Shown: positions 9,008 to 19,034 of the stretch, piece by piece
Layout: each line of letters begins with the position of its first letter
How positions within the stretch are numbered: the stretch's first letter is position 1
NCBI GenBank assembly: GCA_963781805.1
Contig: CAWAHF010000004.1
Location: 1,116,001 to 1,180,000 of the forward strand
DNA from: JAFGPL01 sp963781805
Lineage (GTDB): Bacteria > Bacteroidota > Bacteroidia > Bacteroidales > UBA10428
Reading direction: 5' to 3'
DNA: 64,000 nt
Notes under the pieces: model-generated
Seen by the model: only the letters and a program-made list of their open reading frames with translations
Told to the model about the DNA's origin: nothing
Database searches by the model: none
Made by a program: the position numbers and the translations under genes

Positions 9008-10663
9008 ATGAAAAAATTTACTATATACAATCAGGTATTAATATCAACCTTGTTATTATTTTTATCGGCAAATATGGTTTTCAGCCAGCCTCCATCACAT
9101 GATCCCTCTCATATGGTGAAAGATGGTGGCAGATATTGGATCTTTACTACCGGAAACGGCATCTGGAACATGTCATCGCCCGATAATACATTTAATTCCT
9201 GGAGGGCAGAGTCCTTGGTTCTGGAATATGCTGATAAACCAACATGGATACAAAGTTATGTACCGGGATTCTCCTGGAACTACTGGGCGCCTGATCTAAT
9301 CTTCATGAATGGCAAATGGTATTTGTATTATTCATGTTCTACATTTGGATCACAGAATTCAGCCATCGGACTCGTAACCACCCCTTCAATTTCAGATTCA
9401 GCCTGGACAGATCAAGGCATGGTGGTATATTCTGATAATACCTGGAATGTAAATGCAATTGATCCTGCCCCGTTTAAAGATCAGGATGGTAAAGTATGGT
9501 TAATTTATGGATCGTTCTGGAACGGTATTGTTAGTACCGAGATCGATTCGATTACCGGAAAACCATTGGACCCTCATAACCTGCATTACCTTGCAAACAA
9601 TCAGTGCGAAGCAGGAAACATGTTGTATCATGATGGTTTTTATTATCTCTTTTTTAATCGCGGAGCTTGCTGCAGGGGAATAAACAGCACCTATATGATG
9701 CTGATGGGACGATCCGAAAGCCCTATAGGTCCGTTTTACGATAAAAACAGTGTAAGTACCAATAGTAACGGAGGCTCGGTATTTATACACTCCGATGGAA
9801 TGATTATTGGCCCGGGTCATTTTGGATACGGGGAAGATAAACTCACCTGCCATTATTATGATGGTGGATTCAACGGTGATCCAAAGTTAATGGTTGCTGA
9901 ACTTACATGGAAAGACGGCTGGCCTGTTGCAGTATATAATCGCAAAGGGGCATTGCAGGACAGCATTTACGTGGTGACTAATTACAACAGTAAAAAAGTA
10001 CTTGAAATTGCACATGGAGATACAATAAGCGGCACCAACATCATACAGAACACAGTTACCATGGATACGATTCAACATTGGGCTGTGCGATATGTAGGTG
10101 ATGGTTATTACAAACTTAATCCGGTATTGGCGCCTTTCAAAGCCATGGAAGTGCAGGATTGCTCCACTACTGACGGTGCCAATGTACAAATAGGAACCTA
10201 TGATTCGCTGGATTGTCAGCAATGGTACCTTGTGAACATGGGGAACAATATTTTCAGAATAATGTCACAAAAAAGCTACAGGGCACTAGAAGTAGCTGGT
10301 GCCAGCACCACTGACAGTGCAAATGTCCGGCAAAGATCTTTCAATCAGAATCAGACTGCCCAACGATGGACCTTTGGATATCCGACAGAAAGAATAAGTG
10401 CAGTTCCATCGGAATATGCCAACTCAGAAATTAAAATCTTCCCGAATCCTGCCCATGGCAATTTCAGCATTGAATTAGGTAATAGCATGGACGATAAGAT
10501 TGTAAGTGTTGAAATTTTCAGCGCCGATGGCAGACAGATATATCACAATCAGTTCCAAACAACCCATACTATAATTTTAACGGCTCCTTTGGGAAAGGGA
10601 TTGTATCTGGTTAAAATCACAGCAGGAAAGAAGGTGATGAATCAGATGCTGTTAATAAACTGA
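9008..10663 (+). CDS. GH43 arabinanase-like enzyme with ricin-type module and T9SS tail
   Basis: A 551-residue secreted glycoside hydrolase. The signal peptide ends at about residue 26. Residues about 28-310 form a five-bladed GH43 propeller with the three expected acidic residues: D32 in SHDPSHM, D152 in AIDPAPF and E201 in QCEAGNML. Together with FSWNYWAPD and LIYGSFW these point to endo-1,5-alpha-L-arabinanase, acting on arabinan side chains of pectin. Residues about 320-460 are a ricin-like trefoil with QHW, QQWYL and QRWTF repeats, probably carbohydrate-binding. Residues about 475-551 are a T9SS type A tail (FPNPAHGNFSIEL). It lies 30 kb from the pectin locus and has no SusCD neighbour of its own. 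Confidence 0.9.
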   Translation: MKKFTIYNQVLISTLLLFLSANMVFSQPPSHDPSHMVKDGGRYWIFTTGNGIWNMSSPDNTFNSWRAESLVLEYADKPTWIQSYVPGFSWNYWAPDLIFMNGKWYLYYSCSTFGSQNSAIGLVTTPSISDSAWTDQGMVVYSDNTWNVNAIDPAPFKDQDGKVWLIYGSFWNGIVSTEIDSITGKPLDPHNLHYLANNQCEAGNMLYHDGFYYLFFNRGACCRGINSTYMMLMGRSESPIGPFYDKNSVSTNSNGGSVFIHSDGMIIGPGHFGYGEDKLTCHYYDGGFNGDPKLMVAELTWKDGWPVAVYNRKGALQDSIYVVTNYNSKKVLEIAHGDTISGTNIIQNTVTMDTIQHWAVRYVGDGYYKLNPVLAPFKAMEVQDCSTTDGANVQIGTYDSLDCQQWYLVNMGNNIFRIMSQKSYRALEVAGASTTDSANVRQRSFNQNQTAQRWTFGYPTERISAVPSEYANSEIKIFPNPAHGNFSIELGNSMDDKIVSVEIFSADGRQIYHNQFQTTHTIILTAPLGKGLYLVKITAGKKVMNQMLLIN

Positions 10664-10785
10664 TTTCTATCCACTGCAACAAACTAATTGAGACTGTATT
10701 TTAAGTCCTGTATTGCAAAGAATATCATATTGAGCGGAGTCGAAGGCTCGTATAGAGTGTCATTAGCAGCGTAGTTAAAATAAAT

Positions 10786-10855
10786 GTCACATTGAACAAA
10801 GTCGAAATGTCTTGAATGGAATTAAGATACATTTTTCGACTTCGCTCAAAATGAC
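10786..10855. repeat. Intergenic imperfect inverted repeat
   Basis: GTCACATTGAACAAAGTCG and, inverted, CGACTTCGCTCAAAATGAC form the arms of a long imperfect hairpin around a roughly 20-bp centre. A related half-copy, GAGCGGAGTCGAAGG, lies at about 10733-10747. Such CGACTTCGCTCA-type repeats are common between genes in Bacteroidota and usually occur in many genomic copies. It sits between a plus-strand gene end and a minus-strand gene end and may serve as a bidirectional terminator. Confidence 0.5.
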
Positions 10856-10938
10856 AAAAGGATTGACGTTTGATACAACCTCAGAAATTTATCTCAGGAG
10901 ATTAACTTGTGAGTTCCTAATATCCTGAAAAAATTTTA

Positions 10939-13900
10939 TCATTTTATAATTTCTTCTTCCATTAGCCGGATTTCATCCAACAAATTATCCAATCGGGTGT
11001 TAAATTCGGCAAACTCCTGTTCAACAATGCCGGCAGATCTCTTCTGGGCTTCATTTACACTTGCAGAGGACTGTCCGAATGACTCAACAATAAAAGACAA
11101 CCTCTGTTCGATAGGTACATGTGTCGGGGGAATTTCCTCAGGACTGGCTTTGGGAGTATAACCGTTTAACATCCATATCAAATCGGCAGTTTTTTTCTCA
11201 GCTGCAACCAGTTTCATGTTCATTTCCGAATCGAAAGGAAAATATTTCAGATTTGCTTCCTTAAGTTGTTGAATCTTCTTTTGGGCTTCTTCCAATTTTT
11301 GTTCCGCCACTTTACTTTCACGGTAAAGATTTGCAATACTCTTCTGAAAATCGAGTGTTGGGTTTCGATCCCCCTTTGCAAAATCAGAAACCGGTAAGGC
11401 TTTAATTCTGAATGGAACTTTCTCAGTTAAACGCGTTAATTGTCCCTTATCACTGGAATAGAGTGTCACAAAATATTCACCCGGCAAGGCATAAATGCCT
11501 CCATCCTGTTTCTTTACCGGATCAAATTCAGTTACATCTTGTTTTACAGGCATAATATCGGGATATTTCAAATCCCAGTATGCACGATGAATACCTTTTT
11601 TGGCTTCGGCAGCAACTTTACGTATGGTGTGTCCGTCTTTATCTTCAACCACAAAAAGCAGGTACGGTTTTTCTTCAAGCTTTTCCTGGCGGTCATCCTC
11701 CCATGTATTCACTTTTATTTTGGCGCCTTCCTTAAACAGTTCTTCCTCTTTTTTTTGTCTTATTTCTTTGGTAGTCTGCAAGTCATTTTTTAAATAATAG
11801 GTGAATTGCGCTCCGAAAGGTACATTTTCGGTTATATAAAAATTATCTCCATAGGAATCTACCCTACGGTCGCGGGGAACATATAACTTTGCATCTTTAA
11901 TACCGAAAATATGCGCCTGAGTTAGTGTATCTATATGCTCAATTTCCCGAAGATCACTGTAATCCCCCATAATATAGAATCCTCGTCCGAAGGTCGCAAG
12001 CACCAGGTCACATTCACGCTCCTGAATAACCATATCTCTGATTGCAATATCAGGCAAGCCGTTGGATATTTTCAACCAGTTTTTTCCACCGGTAAAGGTT
12101 ATAAAAAGTCCGAATTCTGTTCCACAGAAAAGCATATCGGGATCTTTAAAATCCTGTGTCAGTGTGAAAACTGACCCTTCGGGCAGATTTGAAGATATCG
12201 AAGTCCACGATTTTCCCTTGTCTTTACTCATCAGGATATAGGGCTTAAAATCATTGCTCTTGGTATTGTTAAAGCTCGCATAAACGATATTTTCATCATA
12301 CCGGGAGGGCATAATATCACTCACGTAGGTATATTGCGGGATACCGGGAAAACTGCTTATTTTTTTCCAGTTTTTCCCATTGTCTTCGGTTATCTGAATC
12401 ACCCCATCGTCGGTACCTGTAAATAACATGCCCTCTTTCACAGGACTTTCAGCCAGCGAAACTATGGTACCATAGAGCGAGGTGGAAACATCCTTGGCAA
12501 CCGCATCGGAGCTCCAGTATTTTCCCATTACCTTAAAGTCGTTGCGATCTTTTTGAGCTGTCAAATCATCGCTGATAACTGTCCATGAATTTCCCTGATC
12601 TTCGCTCAAAAAAACTTTATTTGCAGCCATATACAAACGTTTATTTGAAAAGTGGCTTAAAATGAGCGGAGTATCCCAGTTCCATTTATACGTCAGTTCA
12701 TCCTTACGCTCCTGAGGTTTGATATATACAATTTCACCATTCAATCGATTGTAGCGATAGGCATTGCCATATTGATATTCAGAATATATGATGTTTGGAT
12801 CATCCCGATCGATGGCTACCCAAAAACCATCTCCACCAATGGTTACAAACCATTCATCATTTGTAACACCCGAATTTGTTGTATTTTGTGACGGACCACC
12901 CAGGGTATTGTTATCCTGCGTACCACCATATACATAATAAAATGGTTCCGAATTATCCACATCTACGCGATAAAACTGGGTTACGGGAAGGTTACCTGTA
13001 AATTGCCAGGTTTCTCCATCATCAAATGATTCATATGCGCCACCATCTCCCCCAATTCTGACATGGTTGGTAGCTTTGGGATCGATCCAGAAAGCATGAT
13101 CATCCACATGCCGGTTTTTGGTGGATAATTTTTTCCAGGTCTTTCCTCCATCCATAGATACACTGGAATAGGTATCCATCGAATAAATCTTATCAGGATC
13201 AACCGGATCACAATAGATTTCGGTATAGTACTGGCCCGATGAGGTGTAATCACTCATCTGCTCCCAGCTTTCTCCCTGATCCTGCGATCTGAAAAAGCCT
13301 CCTTTATCATCAGCTGCTTCCACAATTGCATACACCAGATCAGGATTTGAAGGAGTAACTGCAAGTCCAATTCTTCCTAATTGAACATCCGGCAAGCCTT
13401 TGGATATTTTTCGCCAGTCTTTGCCTGCATTAGTCGATTTATAAAATGCCGATTCCGGTCCTCCGTTTATCTTGGTAAAAGTCGTTCTTCGACGTTGATG
13501 TACAGTGGCATAAACAATATCCGGATTACATGGTTGAAACTCCAAATCGTATGCACCCGTATTTTCGCTTATTTCAAGAACTTTATTCCATGTTTTTCCT
13601 CCATCGGTAGTTTTGTAAATACCTCTGTCACCTCCGGCACCCCATACGGAGCCTTCTGCAGCAACATAAACCACATCGGTATTGCGGGGATCGATCAAAA
13701 TTTTGCCAACCTGTCGCGAAGTTTTTAATCCCATATTTGTCCATGTAGTTCCCGCGTCAAGCGTTTTATATACACCATTTCCATAACCCAATGCCCGTTG
13801 ACTGTTGTTTTCTCCTGTCCCTGCCCAGACAATATTCGGATTTTTTGGATCGATTGCCAGGCATCCTATGGCATATACTCCGTTATTATCAAAAACAGGT

Positions 13901-14145
13901 TTCCATGTGGTACCATTATTCGTAGTTTTCCAGATATGACCTGAAGCTACTGCAACATAATATTCAAAATTATTTGCCGGATTAACAGCAAAATCGGCAA
14001 TACGGCCCGAAGCCATAGCCGGACCAATGCTTCTGAGTTTTAATCCGTTTACCAGCGCAGAATCGGGTTTCAAATAGGTTTGCCCGAAGCCTGGTAAAAT
14101 AGTTAAAAACGCGAGTGCTCCAATGATGACAAAATTTTTTTTCAT
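10939..14145 (-). CDS. Secreted VPS10/BNR-repeat propeller protein
   Basis: A 1068-residue exported protein with a signal peptide at about 1-21 (LAFLTILPGFGQ). At least ten Asp-box (BNR) turns are visible, of the form S/T-x-D/N-x-G-x-x-W: for example TTNNGTTW, TTDGGKTW, SQDQGESW, SMDGGKTW, SEDQGNSW and SKDKGKSW. They span about residues 60-750 and form a sortilin/VPS10-like multi-blade propeller. The C-terminal 300 residues include a beta-sandwich and a helical coiled section (KVAEQKLEEAQKKIQQL). Homologues are often labelled glycosyl hydrolase, but no catalytic acid/base pair is evident, so a binding or unknown role is safer. No T9SS tail is visible. Confidence 0.85.
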   Translation of the reverse strand: MKKNFVIIGALAFLTILPGFGQTYLKPDSALVNGLKLRSIGPAMASGRIADFAVNPANNFEYYVAVASGHIWKTTNNGTTWKPVFDNNGVYAIGCLAIDPKNPNIVWAGTGENNSQRALGYGNGVYKTLDAGTTWTNMGLKTSRQVGKILIDPRNTDVVYVAAEGSVWGAGGDRGIYKTTDGGKTWNKVLEISENTGAYDLEFQPCNPDIVYATVHQRRRTTFTKINGGPESAFYKSTNAGKDWRKISKGLPDVQLGRIGLAVTPSNPDLVYAIVEAADDKGGFFRSQDQGESWEQMSDYTSSGQYYTEIYCDPVDPDKIYSMDTYSSVSMDGGKTWKKLSTKNRHVDDHAFWIDPKATNHVRIGGDGGAYESFDDGETWQFTGNLPVTQFYRVDVDNSEPFYYVYGGTQDNNTLGGPSQNTTNSGVTNDEWFVTIGGDGFWVAIDRDDPNIIYSEYQYGNAYRYNRLNGEIVYIKPQERKDELTYKWNWDTPLILSHFSNKRLYMAANKVFLSEDQGNSWTVISDDLTAQKDRNDFKVMGKYWSSDAVAKDVSTSLYGTIVSLAESPVKEGMLFTGTDDGVIQITEDNGKNWKKISSFPGIPQYTYVSDIMPSRYDENIVYASFNNTKSNDFKPYILMSKDKGKSWTSISSNLPEGSVFTLTQDFKDPDMLFCGTEFGLFITFTGGKNWLKISNGLPDIAIRDMVIQERECDLVLATFGRGFYIMGDYSDLREIEHIDTLTQAHIFGIKDAKLYVPRDRRVDSYGDNFYITENVPFGAQFTYYLKNDLQTTKEIRQKKEEELFKEGAKIKVNTWEDDRQEKLEEKPYLLFVVEDKDGHTIRKVAAEAKKGIHRAYWDLKYPDIMPVKQDVTEFDPVKKQDGGIYALPGEYFVTLYSSDKGQLTRLTEKVPFRIKALPVSDFAKGDRNPTLDFQKSIANLYRESKVAEQKLEEAQKKIQQLKEANLKYFPFDSEMNMKLVAAEKKTADLIWMLNGYTPKASPEEIPPTHVPIEQRLSFIVESFGQSSASVNEAQKRSAGIVEQEFAEFNTRLDNLLDEIRLMEEEIIK

Positions 14146-14432
14146 AATATACAGGTTTAATTTTCAACGGTTTAATTCATCAATTATTTGAGATGTTGAA
14201 AGATACAAAAAATCAACATCAAATAAAATGATGGAATATTCATTCATTCAATTCAATAGAATCTGGTTCAAAAAATATCTGACTTTACAATCTTGTGCAA
14301 AAAATTTATCTGTCTTTATTTTCATATATTTTACCGGTTTTTTAACACTTTTTGCAGGATTGTTGTTTATCTTTTAAAAATTTAGTTGTTTACTTTGAAT
14401 CATATATTTTTGTATAGATTTCAAAAAAACAG

Positions 14433-16172
14433 ATGCCGGGAAAAAATAAAAATTTTACGAAAGAAAAGCCTAATATCTTCAGTATTCTGAAACCATACAA
14501 GGGAATCATTACTATCCTTGTTTTATTAACCTTGATAAGCAACGGAGCAAATCTAATTATTCCCAAGATTATTTCACAAGGGATAGATTCCTTTAGGGCA
14601 GGCAACTTCATTCTGAAAGATATTGTCATAGAACTGATTATCGTAGCCTTGGTGATTTTTATTTTCTCCTATCTTCAAAGCATCGTGCAAACCTTTGCAT
14701 CTGAAAGAGTGGCACGGGACATGCGGAAAAGGCTGTCGGAAAAGATTTCTAGGAAATCTTATGCTTATATTCAAAAGGCCAATCCGTCGAAATTACTTAC
14801 CAATCTCACTTCAGACATGGATTCGGTAAAGATGTTCGTTGCGCAGGCAGTATCATCCATCGTTTCTTCTTTTATTATCATTATTGGAGCCAGCTATCTA
14901 TTGCTCAAAATTAACTTTAAGCTGGGCTTAACAGTGATCGCAATGATCCCGGTTATCGCTACTACATTTTTTATCATTCTGAAGAAAGTGCGGGTTCTTT
15001 TTCTTAAAAGCAGGGAGGTTATCGATTGGTTGAACAAAGTTATAAATGAGAGCATTCTGGGTTCAGCAATCATCAGGGTGATTAATTCACAACAACAGGA
15101 ATACAGAAAGTTTCTAACGGTAAATACGCAGGCGAGAGATCTTGGGATATCCATACTGACGCTGTTTGCAACGCTTATTCCAGTAATTATGTTTGTTGCC
15201 AATCTGGCTACATTGTCGGTACTAGCCCTCGGAGGACATTATGTTATAAAAGGATCTCTTTCTCTTGGAAATTTTGCTGCTTTCAACAGCTATGTTGCCT
15301 TACTGGTGTTTCCGATTATAATTATAGGTTTCATGAGCAATATTATTGCACAGGCTTCAGCATCGTATCAACGAATTGATTTGGTGCTAAAGTCACCGGA
15401 AACCGAAGAAAAAGGTATCATTGAAGCCATCCCTGCCGGGAACATTGAATTGAAAAATATTTATCTTTCGTATGATGAAAAACCGGTACTGAAAGATGTT
15501 TCCATTTCCATAACCGCTGGCTCGCAAACTGCTATCCTCGGTCCTACTGCGGCGGGAAAAAGTCAGTTGCTTTACCTGATGACGGGATTGATTAATCCGG
15601 ATTCAGGTACCATTGAATATGACGGCAAAGATTTATATAGTTATAAAAAGGAATCCATCCACGGACAATTAGGTCTTGTATTTCAGGACAGTATTATTTT
15701 CAATATGAGTATCAGGGAAAATATTGCCTTTAGTGATACTGTCACAGATGAGTCACTTCAAAAAGCTGTTGAAACAGCTGAATTGTCCGAATTTATTGAT
15801 TCGCTGCCTATGAAGTTAGATACCATCATATCTGAACGCGGTACCAGTTTGTCGGGCGGACAAAAACAGCGTATTATGCTGGCACGGGCTCTGGCCATAA
15901 ATCCCAGAATATTGTTACTCGATGATTTCACCTCACGGGTGGACAAGCAGACAGAACGCAAAATACAATGCAATATTCTGAATAATTATCCCGATATAAC
16001 GTTGATTTCAATTACTCAAAAAATATCAGCTGTTAAAAACTACGACCTGATTGTACTGCTTATGGAAGGTGAAGTAATTGCCCAGGGCAAACACAAAGAC
16101 CTCCTGGCCATTTGTCCTGAATATGTACAGATTTATAATTCACAAAAAAGCACGAGTCACTATGAACTATAA
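14433..16172 (+). CDS. ABC exporter half-transporter, degenerate-site subunit
   Basis: A 579-residue half-transporter with an N-terminal six-helix domain (about 30-320) and a nucleotide-binding domain (about 340-570). Walker A is GPTAAGKS and the signature LSGGQKQR is canonical. The catalytic Glu after Walker B is Asp498 (LLLDDFTS), and the switch His is Gln529 (SITQKIS). This is the pattern of the TM287-like subunit in heterodimeric exporters, where one ATP site is non-hydrolytic. The stop overlaps the next gene's ATG by 11 bp, so the partner is translated from the same message. The substrate could be a lipid, peptide or drug. Confidence 0.93.
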   Translation: MPGKNKNFTKEKPNIFSILKPYKGIITILVLLTLISNGANLIIPKIISQGIDSFRAGNFILKDIVIELIIVALVIFIFSYLQSIVQTFASERVARDMRKRLSEKISRKSYAYIQKANPSKLLTNLTSDMDSVKMFVAQAVSSIVSSFIIIIGASYLLLKINFKLGLTVIAMIPVIATTFFIILKKVRVLFLKSREVIDWLNKVINESILGSAIIRVINSQQQEYRKFLTVNTQARDLGISILTLFATLIPVIMFVANLATLSVLALGGHYVIKGSLSLGNFAAFNSYVALLVFPIIIIGFMSNIIAQASASYQRIDLVLKSPETEEKGIIEAIPAGNIELKNIYLSYDEKPVLKDVSISITAGSQTAILGPTAAGKSQLLYLMTGLINPDSGTIEYDGKDLYSYKKESIHGQLGLVFQDSIIFNMSIRENIAFSDTVTDESLQKAVETAELSEFIDSLPMKLDTIISERGTSLSGGQKQRIMLARALAINPRILLLDDFTSRVDKQTERKIQCNILNNYPDITLISITQKISAVKNYDLIVLLMEGEVIAQGKHKDLLAICPEYVQIYNSQKSTSHYEL

Positions 16173-17934
16173 TCTGTATCAGATATCGGCAGGTGAAGGA
16201 AAGAAAAAGAAATCTGCTTTTTCCATACTGAAATCGCTCGTGGTATACATGGTTGATGAAAAAAGCCTTTTAATCAAGGCATTTATTGCCATGCTGATAG
16301 CTGCCGTACTTAACCTTGCAGGTCCAGTTCTTATCGGACACACCGTTGATAAATATATCGTAACCAAACAGTATCACGGAGTAGTGGTTTTTTCTACCAT
16401 CCTGCTGGTAATGTATATTATTTCTTTAATAACGGGTTACGTTCAAACAAAATTAATGGGTACAGTGGGACAGCGAATGCTGTTCAATCTGCGTGGGTCA
16501 TTATTTAATAAGCTGCAGGAGCTGCCGGTGGATTTTTTTAACCAGAACAAAGCCGGAGACCTTATTTCAAGACTGAATAATGATACAGATAAGATCAACC
16601 AGTTTTTTTCACAATCGCTCATGCAGTTCGTGCGTTTTATCCTCATCATGTTTGGCGCAGCCATTTTCCTCGTATCAATTAATTTCAGGCTTGGACTGGC
16701 AGCTCTTTCACCCGGAATCATTATCCTGATTTTTACACGTCTGATATCTCCCTGGGTGAAACGCAGAAATACCATTAATCTGAAAAGCGTCGGAGGTCTT
16801 AGTTCTGAGATTCAGGAAAGCCTGAATAATTTCAATGTAATTGTGGCATTTAACCGCCGGGATTATTTCAGAAACCGGTTTGATAAAGTTAACCGTGATA
16901 ATTATCAGACTTCGGTTAAGGCTGGTGTGGCCAACAACCTGCCCATGCCTGTATATACCTTTTTTTCCAATATAGGTCAATTGATTGTACTTGTATATGG
17001 AATTTACCTCATTTCAGTACATATGTTCTCTATTGGTCTGTTGATTAGCTTTTTATCTTACATAAGCAGTTTTTACAATCCGTTAAGACAGCTAGCCTCG
17101 TTATGGTCGAATTTCCAGGTAGCGCTTGCAGGATGGGAGAGAATAAAGGTAATCCTAAACCTTGAAAACAATATTCAGGTAATTCAGGAGAAACAGGGGC
17201 TATCCATTCCACGGGAGAGTATTCTGATGTTTAAAAACGTTTCCTTCACTTACCCGAATGGAAAAGAGGTGCTTCGCAATATCAGCTTCAACCTGGAAAA
17301 AGGTAAAACCTATGCATTTGTCGGTCCCACCGGAGGCGGGAAAACCACAACCGCATCGCTTATTTCAAGGTTGTACGATCCGGTAAAAGGCACAATCTAT
17401 CTGGATGGCAAGGATATTCGTTCTTATCCGATCAGTGAACGTACCCAAAAAATCGGGTTTATTTTGCAGGAGCCTTTTCTTTTCACAGGTACCGTAAGAG
17501 ATAACATTTTATATGGTAACGAACTATATAATCATTACGACAACAGTAAATTATCAACCGAAATTAAAAAAGCAGGTCTTGAGAAACTGATCTTGCGGTT
17601 CAATGAAGGATTGGACACCACGGTGCAACTGAATGGTGATGGTATCAGCCTCGGACAAAAACAACTAATCGCCTTTATGCGCGCTGTTCTCAGAAATCCC
17701 GACCTTTTAATCCTTGATGAAGCAACAGCCAATATAGATACAATTACCGAACAACTTCTTGATGAGATACTGAAAAATCTTCCGGGTAAAACCACCAAAG
17801 TAATCATTGCACATCGTCTGAATACGATCGAACATGCCGATGAAATATACTTTGTTAATTCCAATAAAGTTATCCGTGCCGGTTCACTTGACGAGGCAGT
17901 AAATATGCTGCTGCATGGGAAAAGAGAAAGTTAA
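16162..17934 (+). CDS. ABC exporter half-transporter, catalytic-site subunit
   Basis: A 590-residue half-transporter partnering the preceding gene. The start at 16162 (MNYNLYQISAG) was chosen because it gives the ATGA-type overlap with the upstream stop; an upstream in-frame start would extend 28 residues into that gene without family support. Six transmembrane helices (about 35-320) precede a nucleotide-binding domain with Walker A GPTGGGKT, Walker B LLILDEATAN with the catalytic E520, and switch H551 (IIAHRL). Its signature is degenerate (ISLGQKQ instead of LSGGQ). It thus supplies the active Walker A/B site, complementing the partner's canonical signature. Confidence 0.93.
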   Translation: MNYNLYQISAGEGKKKKSAFSILKSLVVYMVDEKSLLIKAFIAMLIAAVLNLAGPVLIGHTVDKYIVTKQYHGVVVFSTILLVMYIISLITGYVQTKLMGTVGQRMLFNLRGSLFNKLQELPVDFFNQNKAGDLISRLNNDTDKINQFFSQSLMQFVRFILIMFGAAIFLVSINFRLGLAALSPGIIILIFTRLISPWVKRRNTINLKSVGGLSSEIQESLNNFNVIVAFNRRDYFRNRFDKVNRDNYQTSVKAGVANNLPMPVYTFFSNIGQLIVLVYGIYLISVHMFSIGLLISFLSYISSFYNPLRQLASLWSNFQVALAGWERIKVILNLENNIQVIQEKQGLSIPRESILMFKNVSFTYPNGKEVLRNISFNLEKGKTYAFVGPTGGGKTTTASLISRLYDPVKGTIYLDGKDIRSYPISERTQKIGFILQEPFLFTGTVRDNILYGNELYNHYDNSKLSTEIKKAGLEKLILRFNEGLDTTVQLNGDGISLGQKQLIAFMRAVLRNPDLLILDEATANIDTITEQLLDEILKNLPGKTTKVIIAHRLNTIEHADEIYFVNSNKVIRAGSLDEAVNMLLHGKRES

Positions 17935-17970
17935 ACCGGAATGATTCCTGATAGAGAATTCATTATCGTT

Positions 17971-18993
17971 TCATTCAGGCCACCTGCCTGTTAGCTGTCT
18001 TTCTACCATCCAGCCGGGATATTCGCGAGGCAGAGTACTTATGTCATCCAGTTCTTTCATCTCACTCTCTGAAAATTTTAGTTCGGTGGCAGCGATATTA
18101 TCAAGTAATTGTTCCTGGCGTTTTGCCCCGATAATAATACTTGTTACTCCTGATTTCTGAAGCATCCAGGCCAGGGCAATTCTGGCAACGGAAGTTCCAT
18201 GCGATTTCCCGATTTTTTCCATCACCTCAATAATATCAAATGCCTTATCTTTATTAATGGGAGGAAAATCGAACTCATCTCTGCGGCTGCCACCTGCTTT
18301 TAATTTGTCACGGGTATATTTTCCCGATAGGAATCCTCCTGCAAGCGGACTCCAGGGCATAAGTGAAATTCCTTCTGAAACCAGCATCGGAACGATTTCC
18401 CTTTCAATATCGCGGCTGGCGATGCTGTAATAGTTTTGAGAGGCTATGAATTTTGTTCCTCCTGCACGTTCTGCAATGGCATTTGCTTTTACCACCATCC
18501 ATGCAGGATGATTGCTTACGCCAAGGTATCTTACCTTTCCTGCCCTTACCAAATCCTCAAGACCTCTCATGGTTTCTTCCAGCGGGGTTAACGGATCTAC
18601 CCCGTGAATGTAAAGCAGATCAATATGATCGATATTCATTCGTCGAAGACTTTCTTCTACCGAATACATGATATGTAACCTGCTCAGACCAACCTGGTTG
18701 GCTCCGGGTCCCATTCTCAACCTCACTTTGGTGGCAATGACTACCTGTTGTCTGTTAATATTCAGGTCTTTTAATGCTTTGCCAAACAGCATTTCTGCAA
18801 GCCCTTCGGAATAAGCATTTGCGGTATCAAAAAAATTAATACCCTTATCGTAAGCAGTTTTAATCAGCTGGTTTACTTCGGGCTGACCAATATGTCCGAT
18901 AGCCTCCCACATACCTTTTCCTCCAAAAGTCATGGTTCCCATACAAAGTTCCGAAACCAAAACACCTGTATTCCCTAAATTTTTATATTTCAT
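17971..18993 (-). CDS. Aldo/keto reductase
   Basis: A 340-residue NADPH-dependent aldo/keto reductase of the YajO/AKR11-12-like TIM-barrel group. The catalytic tetrad is visible: Asp and Tyr in FFDTANAYSEG, Lys in VIATKVRLR and His in LLYIHGVDP. The C-terminal part carries the cofactor-binding block (SIIIGAKRQEQLLDN). The start at 18993 (MKYKNLGNTG) fits the family; the longer frame to 19044 runs into the left inverted repeat of the MITE-like element. The substrate is probably a sugar aldehyde or reactive carbonyl. It converges on the ABC exporter with a 36-bp gap. Confidence 0.92.
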   Translation of the reverse strand: MKYKNLGNTGVLVSELCMGTMTFGGKGMWEAIGHIGQPEVNQLIKTAYDKGINFFDTANAYSEGLAEMLFGKALKDLNINRQQVVIATKVRLRMGPGANQVGLSRLHIMYSVEESLRRMNIDHIDLLYIHGVDPLTPLEETMRGLEDLVRAGKVRYLGVSNHPAWMVVKANAIAERAGGTKFIASQNYYSIASRDIEREIVPMLVSEGISLMPWSPLAGGFLSGKYTRDKLKAGGSRRDEFDFPPINKDKAFDIIEVMEKIGKSHGTSVARIALAWMLQKSGVTSIIIGAKRQEQLLDNIAATELKFSESEMKELDDISTLPREYPGWMVERQLTGRWPE

Positions 18994-19034
18994 TTTACAT
19001 TCTTTTAATTTTCTAATTAAATTCAAATTACACA

